From NCBI RefSeq assembly GCF_001654925.1, contig NZ_LXER01000023.1, positions 62,001-126,000 on the forward strand: a stretch of DNA of 64,000 bases. Reading direction: 5' to 3'. The notes under the pieces are model-generated. The model was not told the origin of the DNA and did no database searches. It saw only the letters and a list, made by a program, of their open reading frames with translations. This stretch comes from Buttiauxella brennerae ATCC 51605. GTDB taxonomy: Bacteria; Pseudomonadota; Gammaproteobacteria; Enterobacterales; Enterobacteriaceae. This document shows positions 53,821 through 64,000 of the stretch, piece by piece. The number at the start of each line of letters is the position of its first letter. The stretch's first letter is position 1. The position numbers were made by a program, and so were the translations under genes.

Positions 53821-53931
53821 TGTCCTCTCCTGTGTCTACCCTTCATCTTTCGAGCTGTAAGTGGCTTATCCTCACTCTTTCACCTTGAAATCTTTCAGGT
53901 ATGAATCAATTCACTCGACTTGATTAACCGC

Positions 53932-55245
53932 TTAAATACGCTCAAATAGCGCCATAGACTCCAGGTGCCCAGTGTGGGGAAACATATCGAGCATTGCTAG
54001 CCGCCTAATTTGGTAACCTGCCGCCAACAATGCTTCGCTATCGCGGGCAAGTGTTGTCGGATTACATGAAACATAGACCACTCGTGAAGGAGCAAGTGAA
54101 ATCACATGCTGCATGACGCCCGGTGCTCCCGCTCGTGCGGGGTCGAGCAATATCTTGTCAAAACCCTGAGCAGCCCAAGGCTGGCGCGTGACATCATCTT
54201 CCAGGTTTTCATGAAAGAATGTGACATTTTTCAGTGAATTATGTCGCGCATTATATTCACCTTTCGCCACCAGTGCAGCAACGCCTTCCACCCCAACAAC
54301 ACTTTCGGCACGTAATGCGAGCGGTAAGGTAAAATTACCCATTCCACAGAACAGATCCAGCACGCGGTCGGTTGGCTGTACATCCAGCCATTCGATGGCA
54401 CGCGCAACCATCTGCTGATTGACCGCATCATTCACTTGGATGAAATCGCGCGGGCTGAACATTAAGCGTAGCCCGTCAGAGTGATAGCAGGGCTCATCCT
54501 CACCCACAGCAGTCAGTGTCTCACTGTCAGGGGCTAAAAACAGCGCGACGCCAAAAGAATGCGAAAAGCGTTCCAGTTTTTGCCGATCGGTATCATGGAG
54601 CGCATCTAAATGGCGCAAAACCATGAGCGGGCCATTATCGGCACAGACCAATTCAACATGCCCTAAACGCCGAACCGCTTTTAATCCGGACAAGCATTCG
54701 CGCAACGGTTCCAGTAATGCTTCAAGCTGGGGCACCAGAACCGGGCACTGGTGAATATTCACCAGTTCGTTGTCCTGAGATTTACGGAAACCCATCTGTA
54801 AGGTTTGCGTTTTGGCGTGGTAATTCAACCCAAGCCGGGCGCGTCGACGATAACCCCATGGCGACCCTGAGATTATTTCCTGCACCTCAGCCGGGGTTTC
54901 ACGCGACCCCATCATGCGCGCAAGCGCCCGGGATTTTGCTTGCTGCTGTAATTCGATGCTGGCATGTTGCTGCTGGCAACCGCCGCAGACACCAAAATGT
55001 GGGCAGCGCGGCGTAACGCGTTGCGGGCTATCATTTAAACGCCGCTTAACTTTAGCCTGGGAAAAGTTACGTTTGTCATCGGTAATGGTGACATCGACTC
55101 GCTCTCCAGGCAGTGCGCCCTGGATAAAAAGTGCTTTACCATTGTGCCGTGCAACGCCCTGACCAAATGGATCAAGGTCACTAACGTTCACAGTTATGAT
55201 TTGACGAGTCGTAACCCGTCGCTTTGCAGAGTAGAATTGCGCCAT
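53932..55245 (-). CDS. rlmD: 23S rRNA (uracil1939-C5)-methyltransferase RlmD
   Basis: SAM-dependent methylation of U1939 in 23S rRNA. The start at 55245 ([15 protein letters not shown]) gives 437 residues (E. coli 433). It has an N-terminal TRAM domain (about 10-70), 4Fe-4S cysteines in [14 protein letters not shown] plus HQCPVL, the SAM motif [14 protein letters not shown] and the catalytic Cys in [12 protein letters not shown]. It is divergent from barA with a 61-base gap. Confidence 0.96.
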   Translation of the reverse strand: MAQFYSAKRRVTTRQIITVNVSDLDPFGQGVARHNGKALFIQGALPGERVDVTITDDKRNFSQAKVKRRLNDSPQRVTPRCPHFGVCGGCQQQHASIELQQQAKSRALARMMGSRETPAEVQEIISGSPWGYRRRARLGLNYHAKTQTLQMGFRKSQDNELVNIHQCPVLVPQLEALLEPLRECLSGLKAVRRLGHVELVCADNGPLMVLRHLDALHDTDRQKLERFSHSFGVALFLAPDSETLTAVGEDEPCYHSDGLRLMFSPRDFIQVNDAVNQQMVARAIEWLDVQPTDRVLDLFCGMGNFTLPLALRAESVVGVEGVAALVAKGEYNARHNSLKNVTFFHENLEDDVTRQPWAAQGFDKILLDPARAGAPGVMQHVISLAPSRVVYVSCNPTTLARDSEALLAAGYQIRRLAMLDMFPHTGHLESMALFERI

Positions 55246-55306
55246 GAGCCAGTCGTGCTCTCTTAAAATATTAACTATTGCTTCAATTGTCCCATATCGG
55301 AACCCC

Positions 55307-58066
55307 ATGACCAACTACAGCCTGCGTGCACGCATGATGATCCTGATTCTGGCACCGACATTAATGATCGGTTTATTGCTCAGCATCTTTTTTGTCGTCC
55401 ACCGTTACAACGACTTGCAGCGCCAGTTAGAAGATTCTGGCGCCAATATTATCGAGCCGCTGGCGGTCGCAAGTGAGTACGGCATGAGTTTTCACAGCCG
55501 TGAGTCCATCAGCCAATTGGTCAGTGTGCTGCACCGCCGCCATTCAGATATTGTGCGAGCGATTTCGGTTTTTGACCAAAACAACAAGCTGTTTGTCACC
55601 TCGAATTATCAGCTCAATGCTTCAGCGTTGAAGCTGCCGAACAATGCAAAACCTCCACACAGTTTAAGCATCACGCGGCTCGGGGACTCGATTATTTTGC
55701 GCACCCCGATTATTTCCGAAAGCTACTCGCCGGACGAATCAGAAGTCACTGATGCGAAACCTGCGGGCAATACGCTCGGTTATGTCGCCATCGAACTCGA
55801 CCTGAAATCCGTGCGTTTGCAGCAGTATCGGGAAATTTTTATTTCGACGCTGATGATGTTGTTCTGCGTGGGAATTGCGATGCTGTTTGCCTACCGCCTG
55901 ATGCGCGATGTGACCGGCCCGATTCGTAATATGGTCAACACTGTCGACCGTATCCGGCGAGGGCAACTCGATAGCCGCGTGGAAGGCTTTATGCTGGGCG
56001 AATTGGATATGCTGAAAAACGGCATCAATTCGATGGCAATGTCGCTCACCGCTTATCATGAAGAGATGCAGCACAATATTGACCAGGCCACTTCCGACCT
56101 GCGTGAAACTCTCGAGCAGATGGAAATCCAGAACGTTGAACTGGATCTGGCGAAGAAACGCGCTCAGGAAGCCGCGCGTATTAAGTCTGAATTCCTGGCC
56201 AATATGTCTCATGAACTGCGCACGCCGTTGAACGGTGTGATTGGCTTTACCCGTCTGACGCTGAAAACCGATTTGAACGCCACCCAGCGCGATCACCTGC
56301 ATACCATTGAGCGTTCGGCCAATAACCTGCTGACCATCATTAATGACGTGCTTGACTTCTCGAAGCTGGAAGCCGGAAAACTCATTCTGGAAAGCATTCC
56401 TTTCCCGCTGCGTAATGCGCTTGATGAAGTCGTTACCTTGCTTGCCCATTCGGCCCACGACAAAGGTCTGGAACTGACGCTTAACATCAAGAACGATGTG
56501 CCGGATAACGTGATTGGCGACCCACTGCGCTTGCAGCAGGTGGTGACGAATCTGGTGGGGAATGCGATTAAGTTTACCGAAAGCGGCAATATCGATCTGG
56601 TGGTTGAGAAACGCTCGCAAGGGAATAATAAAGTCCAGGTTGAAATGCGGATTCACGATACCGGCATCGGTATTCCGGAACAGGAACAGTCGCGCCTCTT
56701 CCAGGCATTTCGTCAGGCTGATGCCAGCATTTCACGGCGTCACGGCGGCACCGGGCTGGGGCTGGTGATTACGCAGAAACTGGTGAGCGAAATGGGCGGG
56801 GATATCTCGTTCCATAGCCAGCCAAACCAGGGTTCGACCTTCTGGTTCTATATTAATTTAGACCTCAATTCCAACGCGGTTCTGGATGGTTATTCCACCG
56901 AGAATCTGGCAGGCAAGCGCATTGCTTATGTAGAACAAAATGCCACTGCCGCACAAAGCACGCTTAATATTCTGGCCAATACGCCGCTTGAAGTGGTCTA
57001 CAGCCCAACGTTTATGACCCTTGCTGAAGGGCATTACGACATTATGCTGCTTGGCATTCCCGTCACATTCCACGACACGCTAACGCTTTCAAATCCGAAG
57101 TTTGCGAAAGCGTCGACCATGACCGACTGCCTGATTTTTGCGTTGCCAAGCCATGCACAAATCGATGCCGAGTCACTTAAAAAGCAAGGCGTTACCGCCT
57201 GTCTTCTGAAGCCAGTGACCTCGACTCGCCTGCTGCCTCTGCTTGCTGAGCATACGTTTGATGCCAGTGCCACGCCAGTCAGCAGCATTGAAAACCGGAA
57301 GCTACCGCTGACAGTGATGGCGGTTGATGACAACCCGGCCAACCTTAAGCTGATTGGCGCGTTGCTTGAAGACCATGTTCAGAATGTCGAGCTGTGTGAC
57401 AGTGGCCTGCAAGCCATTGAACGCGCGAAGCAAATGCAGATAGACATTATTCTGATGGATATTCAGATGCCAGAAATGGACGGTATCCGCGCCTGCGAGT
57501 TAATTCGCCAAATGCCGCACCACCAGCAAACACCAGTGATTGCGGTAACCGCACATGCTATGGCCGGGCAAAAAGAGAAACTGCTGAGTGCCGGTATGAA
57601 CGACTATCTGGCGAAGCCGATTGAAGAGAAAAAACTCTACAGCTTACTGATGCGCTATCAGCCTGGTGCCATCACCGCCCCAGCGCTTCCCGCAAGCGTA
57701 GAAACGACTGTGCAAGCCAGTAACCCCAACCTGACGATAGACTGGGCGCTGGCGCTGCAACAGGCAGCGAATAAACCCGATCTGGCACGCGACATGCTGC
57801 AAATGTTGTTAGCGTTCTTGCCTGAAGTCCGCAACACGGTTGAACAACAGTTGGTAGGGGAAAACCCGGAAAAACTGGTCGAGATCATTCATAAACTTCA
57901 CGGCAGTTGCAGCTATAGCGGTGTTCCACGGCTGAAAAACTTATGCCGACAGCTTGAGCACGAGTTGCGTAGTGGCGTGAAGCCCGAAGACCTGGAGCCG
58001 GAACTCTTTGAGCTACTCGATGAAATGAACAATGTCGCCAAAGAAGCGCAACGGATGCTCAATTAA
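55307..58066 (+). CDS. barA: Hybrid sensor histidine kinase BarA
   Basis: Inner-membrane tripartite kinase that phosphorylates UvrY and so drives the CsrB/CsrC sRNAs. The start at 55307 ([14 protein letters not shown]) gives 919 residues (E. coli 918); an upstream in-frame ATG overlaps rlmD and is rejected. There are two membrane helices (about 9-31 and 176-197) around a periplasmic sensor, then a HAMP domain. The phosphorylation sites match E. coli: H302 (SHELRTP), D718 ([11 protein letters not shown]) and H862 in the HPt domain (IIHKLHG). An ATP site (GTGLGLVI) is present. Confidence 0.98.
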   Translation: MTNYSLRARMMILILAPTLMIGLLLSIFFVVHRYNDLQRQLEDSGANIIEPLAVASEYGMSFHSRESISQLVSVLHRRHSDIVRAISVFDQNNKLFVTSNYQLNASALKLPNNAKPPHSLSITRLGDSIILRTPIISESYSPDESEVTDAKPAGNTLGYVAIELDLKSVRLQQYREIFISTLMMLFCVGIAMLFAYRLMRDVTGPIRNMVNTVDRIRRGQLDSRVEGFMLGELDMLKNGINSMAMSLTAYHEEMQHNIDQATSDLRETLEQMEIQNVELDLAKKRAQEAARIKSEFLANMSHELRTPLNGVIGFTRLTLKTDLNATQRDHLHTIERSANNLLTIINDVLDFSKLEAGKLILESIPFPLRNALDEVVTLLAHSAHDKGLELTLNIKNDVPDNVIGDPLRLQQVVTNLVGNAIKFTESGNIDLVVEKRSQGNNKVQVEMRIHDTGIGIPEQEQSRLFQAFRQADASISRRHGGTGLGLVITQKLVSEMGGDISFHSQPNQGSTFWFYINLDLNSNAVLDGYSTENLAGKRIAYVEQNATAAQSTLNILANTPLEVVYSPTFMTLAEGHYDIMLLGIPVTFHDTLTLSNPKFAKASTMTDCLIFALPSHAQIDAESLKKQGVTACLLKPVTSTRLLPLLAEHTFDASATPVSSIENRKLPLTVMAVDDNPANLKLIGALLEDHVQNVELCDSGLQAIERAKQMQIDIILMDIQMPEMDGIRACELIRQMPHHQQTPVIAVTAHAMAGQKEKLLSAGMNDYLAKPIEEKKLYSLLMRYQPGAITAPALPASVETTVQASNPNLTIDWALALQQAANKPDLARDMLQMLLAFLPEVRNTVEQQLVGENPEKLVEIIHKLHGSCSYSGVPRLKNLCRQLEHELRSGVKPEDLEPELFELLDEMNNVAKEAQRMLN

Positions 58067-58080
58067 TTGTTGCGTGCGGA

Positions 58081-58112
58081 ATGTCGGGTGCCGCTTGCGC
58101 GAATCCGACATC
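58081..58112. repeat. REP-like palindrome after barA
   Basis: atgtcgggtgccgcttgcgcgaatccgacat: terminal atgtcgg/ccgacat complementarity forms a hairpin between the convergent barA and glycerate kinase genes. Related to the unit at 26153. Confidence 0.65.
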
Positions 58113-58144
58113 CGCATTTTCACAAGTGTTTGTTTTGCCAGGGC

Positions 58145-59293
58145 TTAGTGCGAACGACACCCAACGCCTATCGCAACAGTGGCAGCGATATTCCTTGACG
58201 CCATACGCAAGTTTTCTGCGGCATTCGCCAGCGCATCCTCTAACGTGCAGATGCTGTACAGCACGCTAAAAACGGCATCCAGGCCGTGACCGTGCACCAC
58301 GCCGACATCCGCCGTTAAGCTCCCGGCTATACCAATGACGGGTATGTTGTAGCGCTTCGCCACTTTTGCCACACCAATCGGTACTTTGCCGTGGATAGAC
58401 TGGCTGTCGATGCGCCCTTCTCCGGTAATCACCAGATCGGCATCACGCACTAGCTCATCGAGATTCAACGCCTCGGTGACTATCTCAATACCCTGGCGCA
58501 ATTGTGCACCGCAAAAAGCATACAGTGCGGCACCCATGCCACCAGCAGCCCCGCCGCCAGAAAGCGTCAGCACGTCGATGTCGAGGTCACGGGAAATGAT
58601 GCTGGCGTAATGCTCCAGAGCGCTATCGAGTTCGCGAACCATTTCAGGTGTCGCCCCTTTTTGCGGCCCAAAGACCGCCGATGCCCCTTCTTTACCCGTT
58701 AATAGATTAGTCACGTCACACGCGACTTCGATACGGCAATCTTTCAGGCGTTGATCAAGCCCTGAAATATCAATGGATGCCAGCCTGGCGACTTCGCCAC
58801 CGCCTGGGCCTAACGATTCACCGTCATTATCCAGCAAGCGCACACCGAGCGCCTGCACCATGCCGATACCGCCATCGTTGGTTGCACTGCCACCAATGCC
58901 GATGAGAATGCTTTGCACACCATGGTCTAACGCACAGCGAATGAGTTCGCCGGTGCCCCATGACGTGGTATTCAGCGGGTTGCGCAGTTCCGTCGGCACT
59001 TGTTCAAGGCCACTTGCGGCAGCCATTTCGATAAAGGCTCGTTGCCGATCGCCCGAAATTCCGTAAAACGCCTGAACAGGAGCGCCAAGCGGCCCGGTGA
59101 CTTCCACTTCAATGACTTCGCCATCGGTCGCCGCAACCATCGCTTCTACCGTTCCCTCGCCTCCATCAGCAACGGGCACCTTTACATAGCAAGCATTCGG
59201 AAAGACTTCCCGAAAACCGGCTTCAATCTGTGTCGCCACCTCCAGAGCACTGAGGCTTTCTTTATAAGAATCCGGTGCGATGACAATTTTCAT
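58145..59293 (-). CDS. Glycerate 2-kinase (GarK/GlxK family)
   Basis: Phosphorylates D-glycerate to 2-phosphoglycerate. The start at 59293 (MKIVIAPDSYKESLSALE) gives 382 residues (E. coli GarK and GlxK 381). Family marks are PVADGGEGTVEAM, GIGGSATNDGGIGMVQALG and the GEGRIDSQSIHGK segment near residue 290. It is downstream of gudD in the gud operon, which makes garK-type function in glucarate catabolism most likely. In E. coli K-12 the gud operon has no kinase and garK sits in the gar cluster. GarK and GlxK cannot be told apart by eye. Confidence 0.93.
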   Translation of the reverse strand: MKIVIAPDSYKESLSALEVATQIEAGFREVFPNACYVKVPVADGGEGTVEAMVAATDGEVIEVEVTGPLGAPVQAFYGISGDRQRAFIEMAAASGLEQVPTELRNPLNTTSWGTGELIRCALDHGVQSILIGIGGSATNDGGIGMVQALGVRLLDNDGESLGPGGGEVARLASIDISGLDQRLKDCRIEVACDVTNLLTGKEGASAVFGPQKGATPEMVRELDSALEHYASIISRDLDIDVLTLSGGGAAGGMGAALYAFCGAQLRQGIEIVTEALNLDELVRDADLVITGEGRIDSQSIHGKVPIGVAKVAKRYNIPVIGIAGSLTADVGVVHGHGLDAVFSVLYSICTLEDALANAAENLRMASRNIAATVAIGVGCRSH

Positions 59294-59336
59294 ATGCCGT
59301 CCGTCGCTATGTAAGATGGGATATATGAGAGCGAAT

Positions 59337-59422
59337 TTTACCCTAAGTAATTGCAGCTGCATCAAGGTGGCAAGTGAGCGAACACAGCCAACACAGATGC
59401 AGCTTCAATTATGACGGGTAAA
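59337..59422. repeat. Shortened ERIC-type element between gudD and the glycerate kinase gene
   Basis: 86 bases from tttaccc (59337-59343) to gggtaaa (59416-59422). It retains ERIC parts catcaaggtggcaagtgagcg and cagcttcaattatgacggg, with the central segment missing. It fills most of the 129-base gap inside the operon and ends just before the gudD stop codon (59423-59425). Confidence 0.7.
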
Positions 59423-60757
59423 TTAACGAACCATGCAAGGGCGCTTATTATTGAACGACCATTCTGGAATCAGATACTGCATCGCCATGGCGTCATCGCG
59501 CGCGCCAAGCCCGTGCTGTTGATAAAGCTCATGCGCTTTCATCACTTGATCCATATCCAGCTCAACACCCAGACCTGGCGTGGTTGGAACCTGCACCATG
59601 CCGCCTTTGATTTCGAAAGGTTGTTTAGTCAGGCGCTGGTTGCCTTCCTGCCAGATCCAGTGGGTGTCGATGGCGGTGACTTTGCCTGGCGCGGCTGCGG
59701 CCACGTGGGTGAACATCGCCAGTGAAATATCGAAGTGGTTATTGGAGTGCGAGCCCCAGGTCAGGCCAAATTCATGGCACATTTGCGCGACGCGCACCGA
59801 ACCTTGCATGGTCCAGAAATGCGGGTCAGCCAGAGGAATATCGACTGATTGCAAAGAAAGCGTGTGGCCCATTTGACGCCAGTCGGTTGCAATCATGTTA
59901 GTTGCGGTCGGCAAGCCTGTGGCACGGCGGAACTCCGCCATAATTTCACGACCAGAATAGCCCTGTTCAGCGCCGCACGGGTCTTCCGCATACGCCAGAA
60001 CACCACGCAATTGCTTACCGATGCTAATCGCTTCATCGAGCGACCAGGCACCATTTGGGTCAAGCGTTACACGAGCCTGCGGGAAACGTTTTGCCAGCGC
60101 CGTTACCGCTTCGGCCTCTTCGCTGCCCGCTAATACGCCGCCTTTGAGTTTGAAATCGTTGAAGCCATATTTCTCATAAGCGGCTTCAGCCAGGCGCACG
60201 ACAGAATCCGGTGTCATGGCTTCATCATGGCGAATGCGATACCAGTCGCATTTCTCATCGGGCTGGCTTTGATAAGGCAACGGAGTTTGTTTGCGATTAC
60301 CCACGAAGAACAAATAGCCGAGCATTTCAACTTCGCTGCGCTGCTGCCCGTCGCCCAATAAAGACGCCACATTCACGCCCAGATGCTGGCCTAGCAAATC
60401 TAACATGGCGGATTCAATACCCGTGACAACGTGGATCGTGGTGCGCAAATCGAAAGTCTGTAAACCACGGCCACCGGAATCACGGTCGGCAAACTCGGCA
60501 CGCACCAGGTTGAGAAGGTTTTTATATTCGCCCAGCGTTTTACCGATCACCAGGGCGGCAGCCTCTTCCAGCGTCTGGCGAATTTTTTCACCACCGGGGA
60601 TTTCACCCACGCCCGTATGGCCAGAGTTATCTTTGATAATCACAATGTTGCGGGTGAAAAATGGTGAGTGTGCGCCACTCAGGTTCATCAGCATACTGTC
60701 ATGGCCCGCAACCGGGATAACCTGCATAGCAGTGACTATCGGAGTAGAAGTTGTCAT
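59423..60757 (-). CDS. gudD: D-glucarate dehydratase GudD
   Basis: Enolase-superfamily enzyme dehydrating D-glucarate (and L-idarate) to 5-keto-4-deoxyglucarate. It has 444 residues (E. coli 446). Catalytic residues by alignment are K203 and K205 (DFKLKGG), H337 (GSHSNNH), and metal ligands D233, E258 and N287. It follows its paralogue gudX by 1 base and precedes the glycerate kinase. Confidence 0.97.
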   Translation of the reverse strand: MTTSTPIVTAMQVIPVAGHDSMLMNLSGAHSPFFTRNIVIIKDNSGHTGVGEIPGGEKIRQTLEEAAALVIGKTLGEYKNLLNLVRAEFADRDSGGRGLQTFDLRTTIHVVTGIESAMLDLLGQHLGVNVASLLGDGQQRSEVEMLGYLFFVGNRKQTPLPYQSQPDEKCDWYRIRHDEAMTPDSVVRLAEAAYEKYGFNDFKLKGGVLAGSEEAEAVTALAKRFPQARVTLDPNGAWSLDEAISIGKQLRGVLAYAEDPCGAEQGYSGREIMAEFRRATGLPTATNMIATDWRQMGHTLSLQSVDIPLADPHFWTMQGSVRVAQMCHEFGLTWGSHSNNHFDISLAMFTHVAAAAPGKVTAIDTHWIWQEGNQRLTKQPFEIKGGMVQVPTTPGLGVELDMDQVMKAHELYQQHGLGARDDAMAMQYLIPEWSFNNKRPCMVR

Positions 60758-60758
60758 G

Positions 60759-62126
60759 TTATTTATTCCTTTTCATCCATATGTATGAATTGCGGCCAAA
60801 TGCCGGGCGTTTACGATCAAACCTCCAGCCCGGAACCAGATACTGCATTGCCGTCGCGTCGTTGCGTGAGCCACCTGGCAGGGATTTATACACCTCGTGG
60901 GCTTTTTGTACCTGTTCCCAGTCAAGCTCAACACCCAGGCCTGGTGCATCCGGCACTGCGATTTTGCCGTTAACGATTTGCAGCGGCGATTTGGTCAGGC
61001 GCTGTTCGCCTTCCTGCCAAATCCAGTGGGTGTCGATAGCTGTAGGTTTACCCGGTGCCGCGGCACCCACATGGGTAAACATCGCCAGTGAAATATCGAA
61101 ATGATTGTTAGAGTGACAGCCCCACGTCAGCCCCCATTCATCACACATCTGCGCGACACGAACCGCACCGCTGAGCGTCCAGAAGTGTGGATCGGCTAAC
61201 GGAATGTCCACAGCGTTGAGCATGATCGCGTGATTCATTTCGCGCCAGTTGGTGGCAATCATATTGGTCGCGACAGGTAAGCCTGTAGCACGGCGGAATT
61301 CAGCCATCACTTCACGCCCTGAATAGCCTTGCTCCGCACCGCACGGGTCTTCAGCGTAGGTCAGTACATCGCCCATTCCCTTGCACAGTGCTATCGCCTC
61401 ATCCAGCAACCACGCACCGTTCGGGTCAACCGTAATACGGGCATCCGGGAAGCGTTTTTTCAGCTCATGGGCGGCATCAAGTTCTTGTTCGCCAGGCAGG
61501 ACACCACCTTTAAGTTTAAAGTCTTTGAAACCATAACGATCTTGCGCAGCCTCTGCCAGCCGTACAATCGCCTGGCTGCTCAGCGCTTGCTGGTGGCGCA
61601 AATCATACCAGGCATGTTTTGCATTTTGCCCGTCCAGATACGGCAAATCGGTTTTGCTGCGGTCGCCGATATAGAACAGATAACCCAGAACGGTCACTTC
61701 ATCGCGCTGTTTACCCGGGCCGAGCAGTTCGCACACCGGAACATTGAGCGCTTTGCCGAGTAGGTCGAGCAGTGCGGCTTCCAGGGCTGCCACCGCATTG
61801 ACACGCAATTCAAACGTCCAGGCACCTTTGCCGAAAGTATCGAAATCCGCCGACTGATTACCTTTATGAACGTTCTGGACCACGCGATTCATTCGCGCGA
61901 CTTCCTGGCCGACGACTTGCGGAATGGCATCAACCAGCGTCTGGTAAATCACTTCGCCACCGGGTGCTTCACCTACGCCGGTGTGCCCGGCGTTATCGGT
62001 AAGAACCACAATGTTACGGGTGAAAAAGGCGCCATGTGCGCCGCCGATATTCAGCAGCATGCTGTCATTCCCGGCCACCGGAATGACTTTCATATCAGTA
62101 ATAATCGGGCTTGCCTGAGTATTCAT
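60759..62126 (-). CDS. gudX: Glucarate dehydratase-related protein GudX
   Basis: Paralogue of GudD with 455 residues (E. coli GudX 446). It keeps the catalytic set (K204 and K206 in DFKLKGG; D234, E259; His in GCHSNNH), so it is probably active, although the E. coli protein was reported to have only weak activity on glucarate. It overlaps gudP by 4 bases and lies 1 base before gudD. The C-terminal tail (SYIWMKRNK) is longer than in GudD. Confidence 0.95.
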   Translation of the reverse strand: MNTQASPIITDMKVIPVAGNDSMLLNIGGAHGAFFTRNIVVLTDNAGHTGVGEAPGGEVIYQTLVDAIPQVVGQEVARMNRVVQNVHKGNQSADFDTFGKGAWTFELRVNAVAALEAALLDLLGKALNVPVCELLGPGKQRDEVTVLGYLFYIGDRSKTDLPYLDGQNAKHAWYDLRHQQALSSQAIVRLAEAAQDRYGFKDFKLKGGVLPGEQELDAAHELKKRFPDARITVDPNGAWLLDEAIALCKGMGDVLTYAEDPCGAEQGYSGREVMAEFRRATGLPVATNMIATNWREMNHAIMLNAVDIPLADPHFWTLSGAVRVAQMCDEWGLTWGCHSNNHFDISLAMFTHVGAAAPGKPTAIDTHWIWQEGEQRLTKSPLQIVNGKIAVPDAPGLGVELDWEQVQKAHEVYKSLPGGSRNDATAMQYLVPGWRFDRKRPAFGRNSYIWMKRNK

Positions 62127-63484
62127 GATGATTGCCCTACTGTGACGGGTTTCAGTTCAACACGTTTGATATCGCCAACAATGACCAGGTAGCTCAGTAC
62201 CGCGATAACAGCGTGAATCCCAACGTAGATCAGCGCGCCGTTAAATGAACCGGTTGTGCCGACAATGTAGCCGATAGCAATTGGCGTCACGATACCGGAG
62301 ACATTACCGAACATGTTAAACAAGCCACCGCTCAAGCCACTGATCTCTTTTGGTGCGGTATCGGCCATAACAGCCCAGCCCAGCGCCCCAATACCCTTGC
62401 CGAAGAACGCCATTGCCATAAAGCCGACAACCATCATTTCTGATTCGACATAGTTACAGAACACCATGCTGACGGAGAGCAACATCCCCAGTACGATTGG
62501 CGTTTTACGCGCAATATTTAACGAACCGGTGCGACGCATCAGCCAGTCTGAAATCACACCACCGAGCACACCGCCGACAAACCCACACACCGCTGGAACG
62601 GAAGCCACAAAACCGGCTTTCAGAATCGACATCCCTTTTTCCTGCACCAGGTAAACCGGGAACCAGGTAATGAAGAAGTAAGTTAAAGCGTTAATACAAT
62701 ACTGGCCGATATAGATCCCAATCATCATGCGTGATCCGATCAACTGTTTGATCTGGCCCCACTTCTGCGCCATCGGGATATGCTCTTTTGGCTTCTTCTG
62801 ATCCATGTTGATCAGCGCACCGCCCTCTTCGATGTACTCCAGCTCTTTCTTGTTCACACCCGGATGGTTGTTCGGCTCATGAATCACTTTAAGCCAGACA
62901 AAACTGATGATAATGCCCAATCCGCCCATAAAGAAGAACACGTGTGACCAGCCCACTTCATGCGTCAACCAACCCATGATTGGCGCGAAGATAACCGTCG
63001 CGAAATACTGTGCGGAGTTAAAAATGGAAACCGCCGTGCCGCGTTCCTGTGCCGGGAACCACGCAGCGACTATTCGGCTGTTGCCGGGGAAGGAAGGTGC
63101 TTCGGCCAGGCCCACCAGGAAGCGCAAAGTAAACAGCGCGATGATGATGCCAAAACCACTGAAGATATCGACGAAACCTTGCAGCAAGGTGAACATCGAC
63201 CAGATAAAGATGGACCAGAAATAAACCCGTTTTGAGCCGAATTTATCCAGCAACCAGCCGCCTGGGATTTGCCCTATGACGTATGCCCAGGAAAATGCGG
63301 AAAACACATAACCCATGCCAATCGGGTCGAGGCCGATATCTTTTGCCATTTCCGAACCGGCAATAGATAACGTGGCGCGGTCACCATAGTTAAACGAGGT
63401 GACGATAAAGAGCATGACGACTATCCAATAACGAGCGTTGGTTCTTTTCTCGGCAACGCTCGCCGCCTGGCTAATTGTGTTCAT
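62123..63484 (-). CDS. gudP: D-glucarate/galactarate MFS transporter GudP
   Basis: Twelve-helix anion:cation symporter of the MFS. It has 453 residues (E. coli 450). Marks are [12 protein letters not shown] in helix 1 (about 33-44), [33 protein letters not shown] and the central charged loop. First gene of gudPXD-kinase; CdaR (SdaR) activates this operon in E. coli, but no operator could be placed here. Confidence 0.96.
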   Translation of the reverse strand: MNTISQAASVAEKRTNARYWIVVMLFIVTSFNYGDRATLSIAGSEMAKDIGLDPIGMGYVFSAFSWAYVIGQIPGGWLLDKFGSKRVYFWSIFIWSMFTLLQGFVDIFSGFGIIIALFTLRFLVGLAEAPSFPGNSRIVAAWFPAQERGTAVSIFNSAQYFATVIFAPIMGWLTHEVGWSHVFFFMGGLGIIISFVWLKVIHEPNNHPGVNKKELEYIEEGGALINMDQKKPKEHIPMAQKWGQIKQLIGSRMMIGIYIGQYCINALTYFFITWFPVYLVQEKGMSILKAGFVASVPAVCGFVGGVLGGVISDWLMRRTGSLNIARKTPIVLGMLLSVSMVFCNYVESEMMVVGFMAMAFFGKGIGALGWAVMADTAPKEISGLSGGLFNMFGNVSGIVTPIAIGYIVGTTGSFNGALIYVGIHAVIAVLSYLVIVGDIKRVELKPVTVGQSS

Positions 63485-63846
63485 GTTGCACTCCTGAATT
63501 ATAGCTTTTGGCTATGATCCATTCTGCACTTGTAGGGTATCAGAATGAGGTATCGGCCCATCCGCAGTATTTTTTGTGGTGCTGAATCTGCGGTTTTTAT
63601 GTGACCGATGGAAAGTATATGAAGGGAGTTAAAACGCCTCACCGTGCAAAGACACAGTTTTATCGCGCGCTTATTGAGCACTTTATGGCGTATGTACAAC
63701 GCGTTGGGGGATGGTTCACGATTTTTGAAACAGCCGGATAAAATGAAGGGATATCTCAGAGTGAGAAACGGTCAGGAAATCTCATTCGGAGGGCAGGTAA
63801 ATGTGATATCACCTGCCCCGGATTCGAGACTGCAATTAAAATTGTG
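63485..63846. other. 362-base gudP-yqcA intergenic region
   Basis: Expected to carry the CdaR-dependent gudP promoter. A hairpin gggcaggt/acctgccc at 63791-63818 may end yqcA. A 40-codon plus-strand ORF is listed separately. Nothing else seen. Confidence 0.6.
63619..63741 (+). CDS. Possible 40-residue small protein divergent from gudP
   Basis: ATG at 63619 preceded by GGAAAG with suitable spacing, and TAA at 63739-63741. The peptide starts MKGVKTPHRAKTQFYRALIE and ends VGGWFTIFETAG. It is basic at the N-terminus with a helical-looking centre. No family recognised, and the stretch is short enough to be chance. It is read divergently from gudP and converges on yqcA. Confidence 0.3.
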   Translation: MKGVKTPHRAKTQFYRALIEHFMAYVQRVGGWFTIFETAG

Positions 63847-64000
63847 TTATTTTAACAACGTCACCCATTGCTCAACCCACGGGTTAGCAACGGATTCTGG
63901 CTCAGGATGATCGTTGGCATCAATCGCTAAAACTGTGCCCACACGTTGAGCGCCCTGCTCTTGCAGCAAGGTATCGAATTGCTTTCCGCCACCACAAAAA
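63847..64000 (-). CDS. yqcA: Flavodoxin-like protein YqcA (3' part; 5' end outside window)
   Basis: Only the last 51 codons are visible, ending [18 protein letters not shown]. The segment [21 protein letters not shown] matches the FMN-site end of E. coli YqcA (149 residues), a short-chain flavodoxin. YqcA follows gudP in E. coli too. The start lies beyond the right edge. Confidence 0.9.
   Translation of the reverse strand, partial: FCGGGKQFDTLLQEQGAQRVGTVLAIDANDHPEPESVANPWVEQWVTLLK

Noticed and set aside
60759..62126. gudX as a decaying duplicate of gudD
   Set aside because: The frame is intact, catalytic residues are present, and the same pair exists in E. coli.
63499..63699. 66-codon minus-strand ORF upstream of gudP
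   Set aside because: Basic, low-information sequence with no good ribosome site, overlapping the expected gudP promoter and the more plausible plus-strand frame.

Overview
The window is a chromosomal core segment of a member of the Enterobacteriaceae. Gene content, order and protein lengths follow the Escherichia coli proU-to-gud region almost gene for gene (proVWX, emrRAB, luxS, gshA, the arg/ser tRNA array, csrA, alaS, recXA, mutS, rpoS, nlpD, surE, cys regulon, eno, pyrG, relA, barA, gud). The sequence differs enough to be another genus, and the layout would suit Buttiauxella, Kluyvera or an Enterobacter/Klebsiella relative. This genus guess is inference only. No phage, plasmid, transposase or CRISPR array was seen.

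Layout. 1-3131: end of proV, then proW and proX (glycine betaine/proline uptake). 3343-5721: intact MFS gene ygaY and the ygaZH exporter. 5807-9197: emrRAB multidrug efflux. 9259-12609: luxS, the sRNA MicA, gshA (UUG start), yqaA and yqaB. 12785-13512: four tRNA-Arg(ACG) genes and one tRNA-Ser(GCU). 13838-19428: csrA, alaS, recX, recA, pncC. 19558-22119: a probably Zur-controlled zinc importer operon with an extra 37-codon membrane ORF at its head. 22265-26149: mltB next to mutS. 26287-32983: rpoS, nlpD, pcm, surE, truD, ispF, ispD, ftsB. 33168-42238: ygbE, cysCND, iap, cysH, cysI, cysJ. 42554-43616: queD and queE. 43956-46248: yjiH/yjiG-type membrane pair plus an M20 peptidase. 46297-55245: adhP, eno, pyrG, mazG, relA, rlmD. 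55307-58066: barA. 58145-63484: gudP-gudX-gudD-glycerate kinase operon. 63847-64000: 3' end of yqcA.

Compared with E. coli K-12, two large accessory blocks are absent. Nothing lies between mltB and mutS (srl, nor, hyp/hyc in K-12), and nothing lies between iap and cysH (CRISPR-Cas in K-12). Accessory additions are the zinc importer operon, the yjiHG/M20 peptidase operon, adhP beside eno, and a glycerate kinase in the gud operon.

Functional themes are osmotic and drug stress (proU, emr), global control (csrA and barA, relA, rpoS, luxS, MicA), DNA repair (recA, recX, mutS), sulfate assimilation (cysDNC and cysJIH, feeding gshA), and D-glucarate catabolism to 2-phosphoglycerate, the substrate of the enolase encoded nearby. 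Small dispersed repeats are a visible feature of the intergenic DNA: one full ERIC, four shorter ERIC-type palindromes, two copies of a C-rich repeat and two REP-like hairpins.

The least ordinary observation is the small membrane ORF at 22006-22119, which sits between a Zur-like operator and the metal-transporter ATPase gene and overlaps the ATPase start by four bases.
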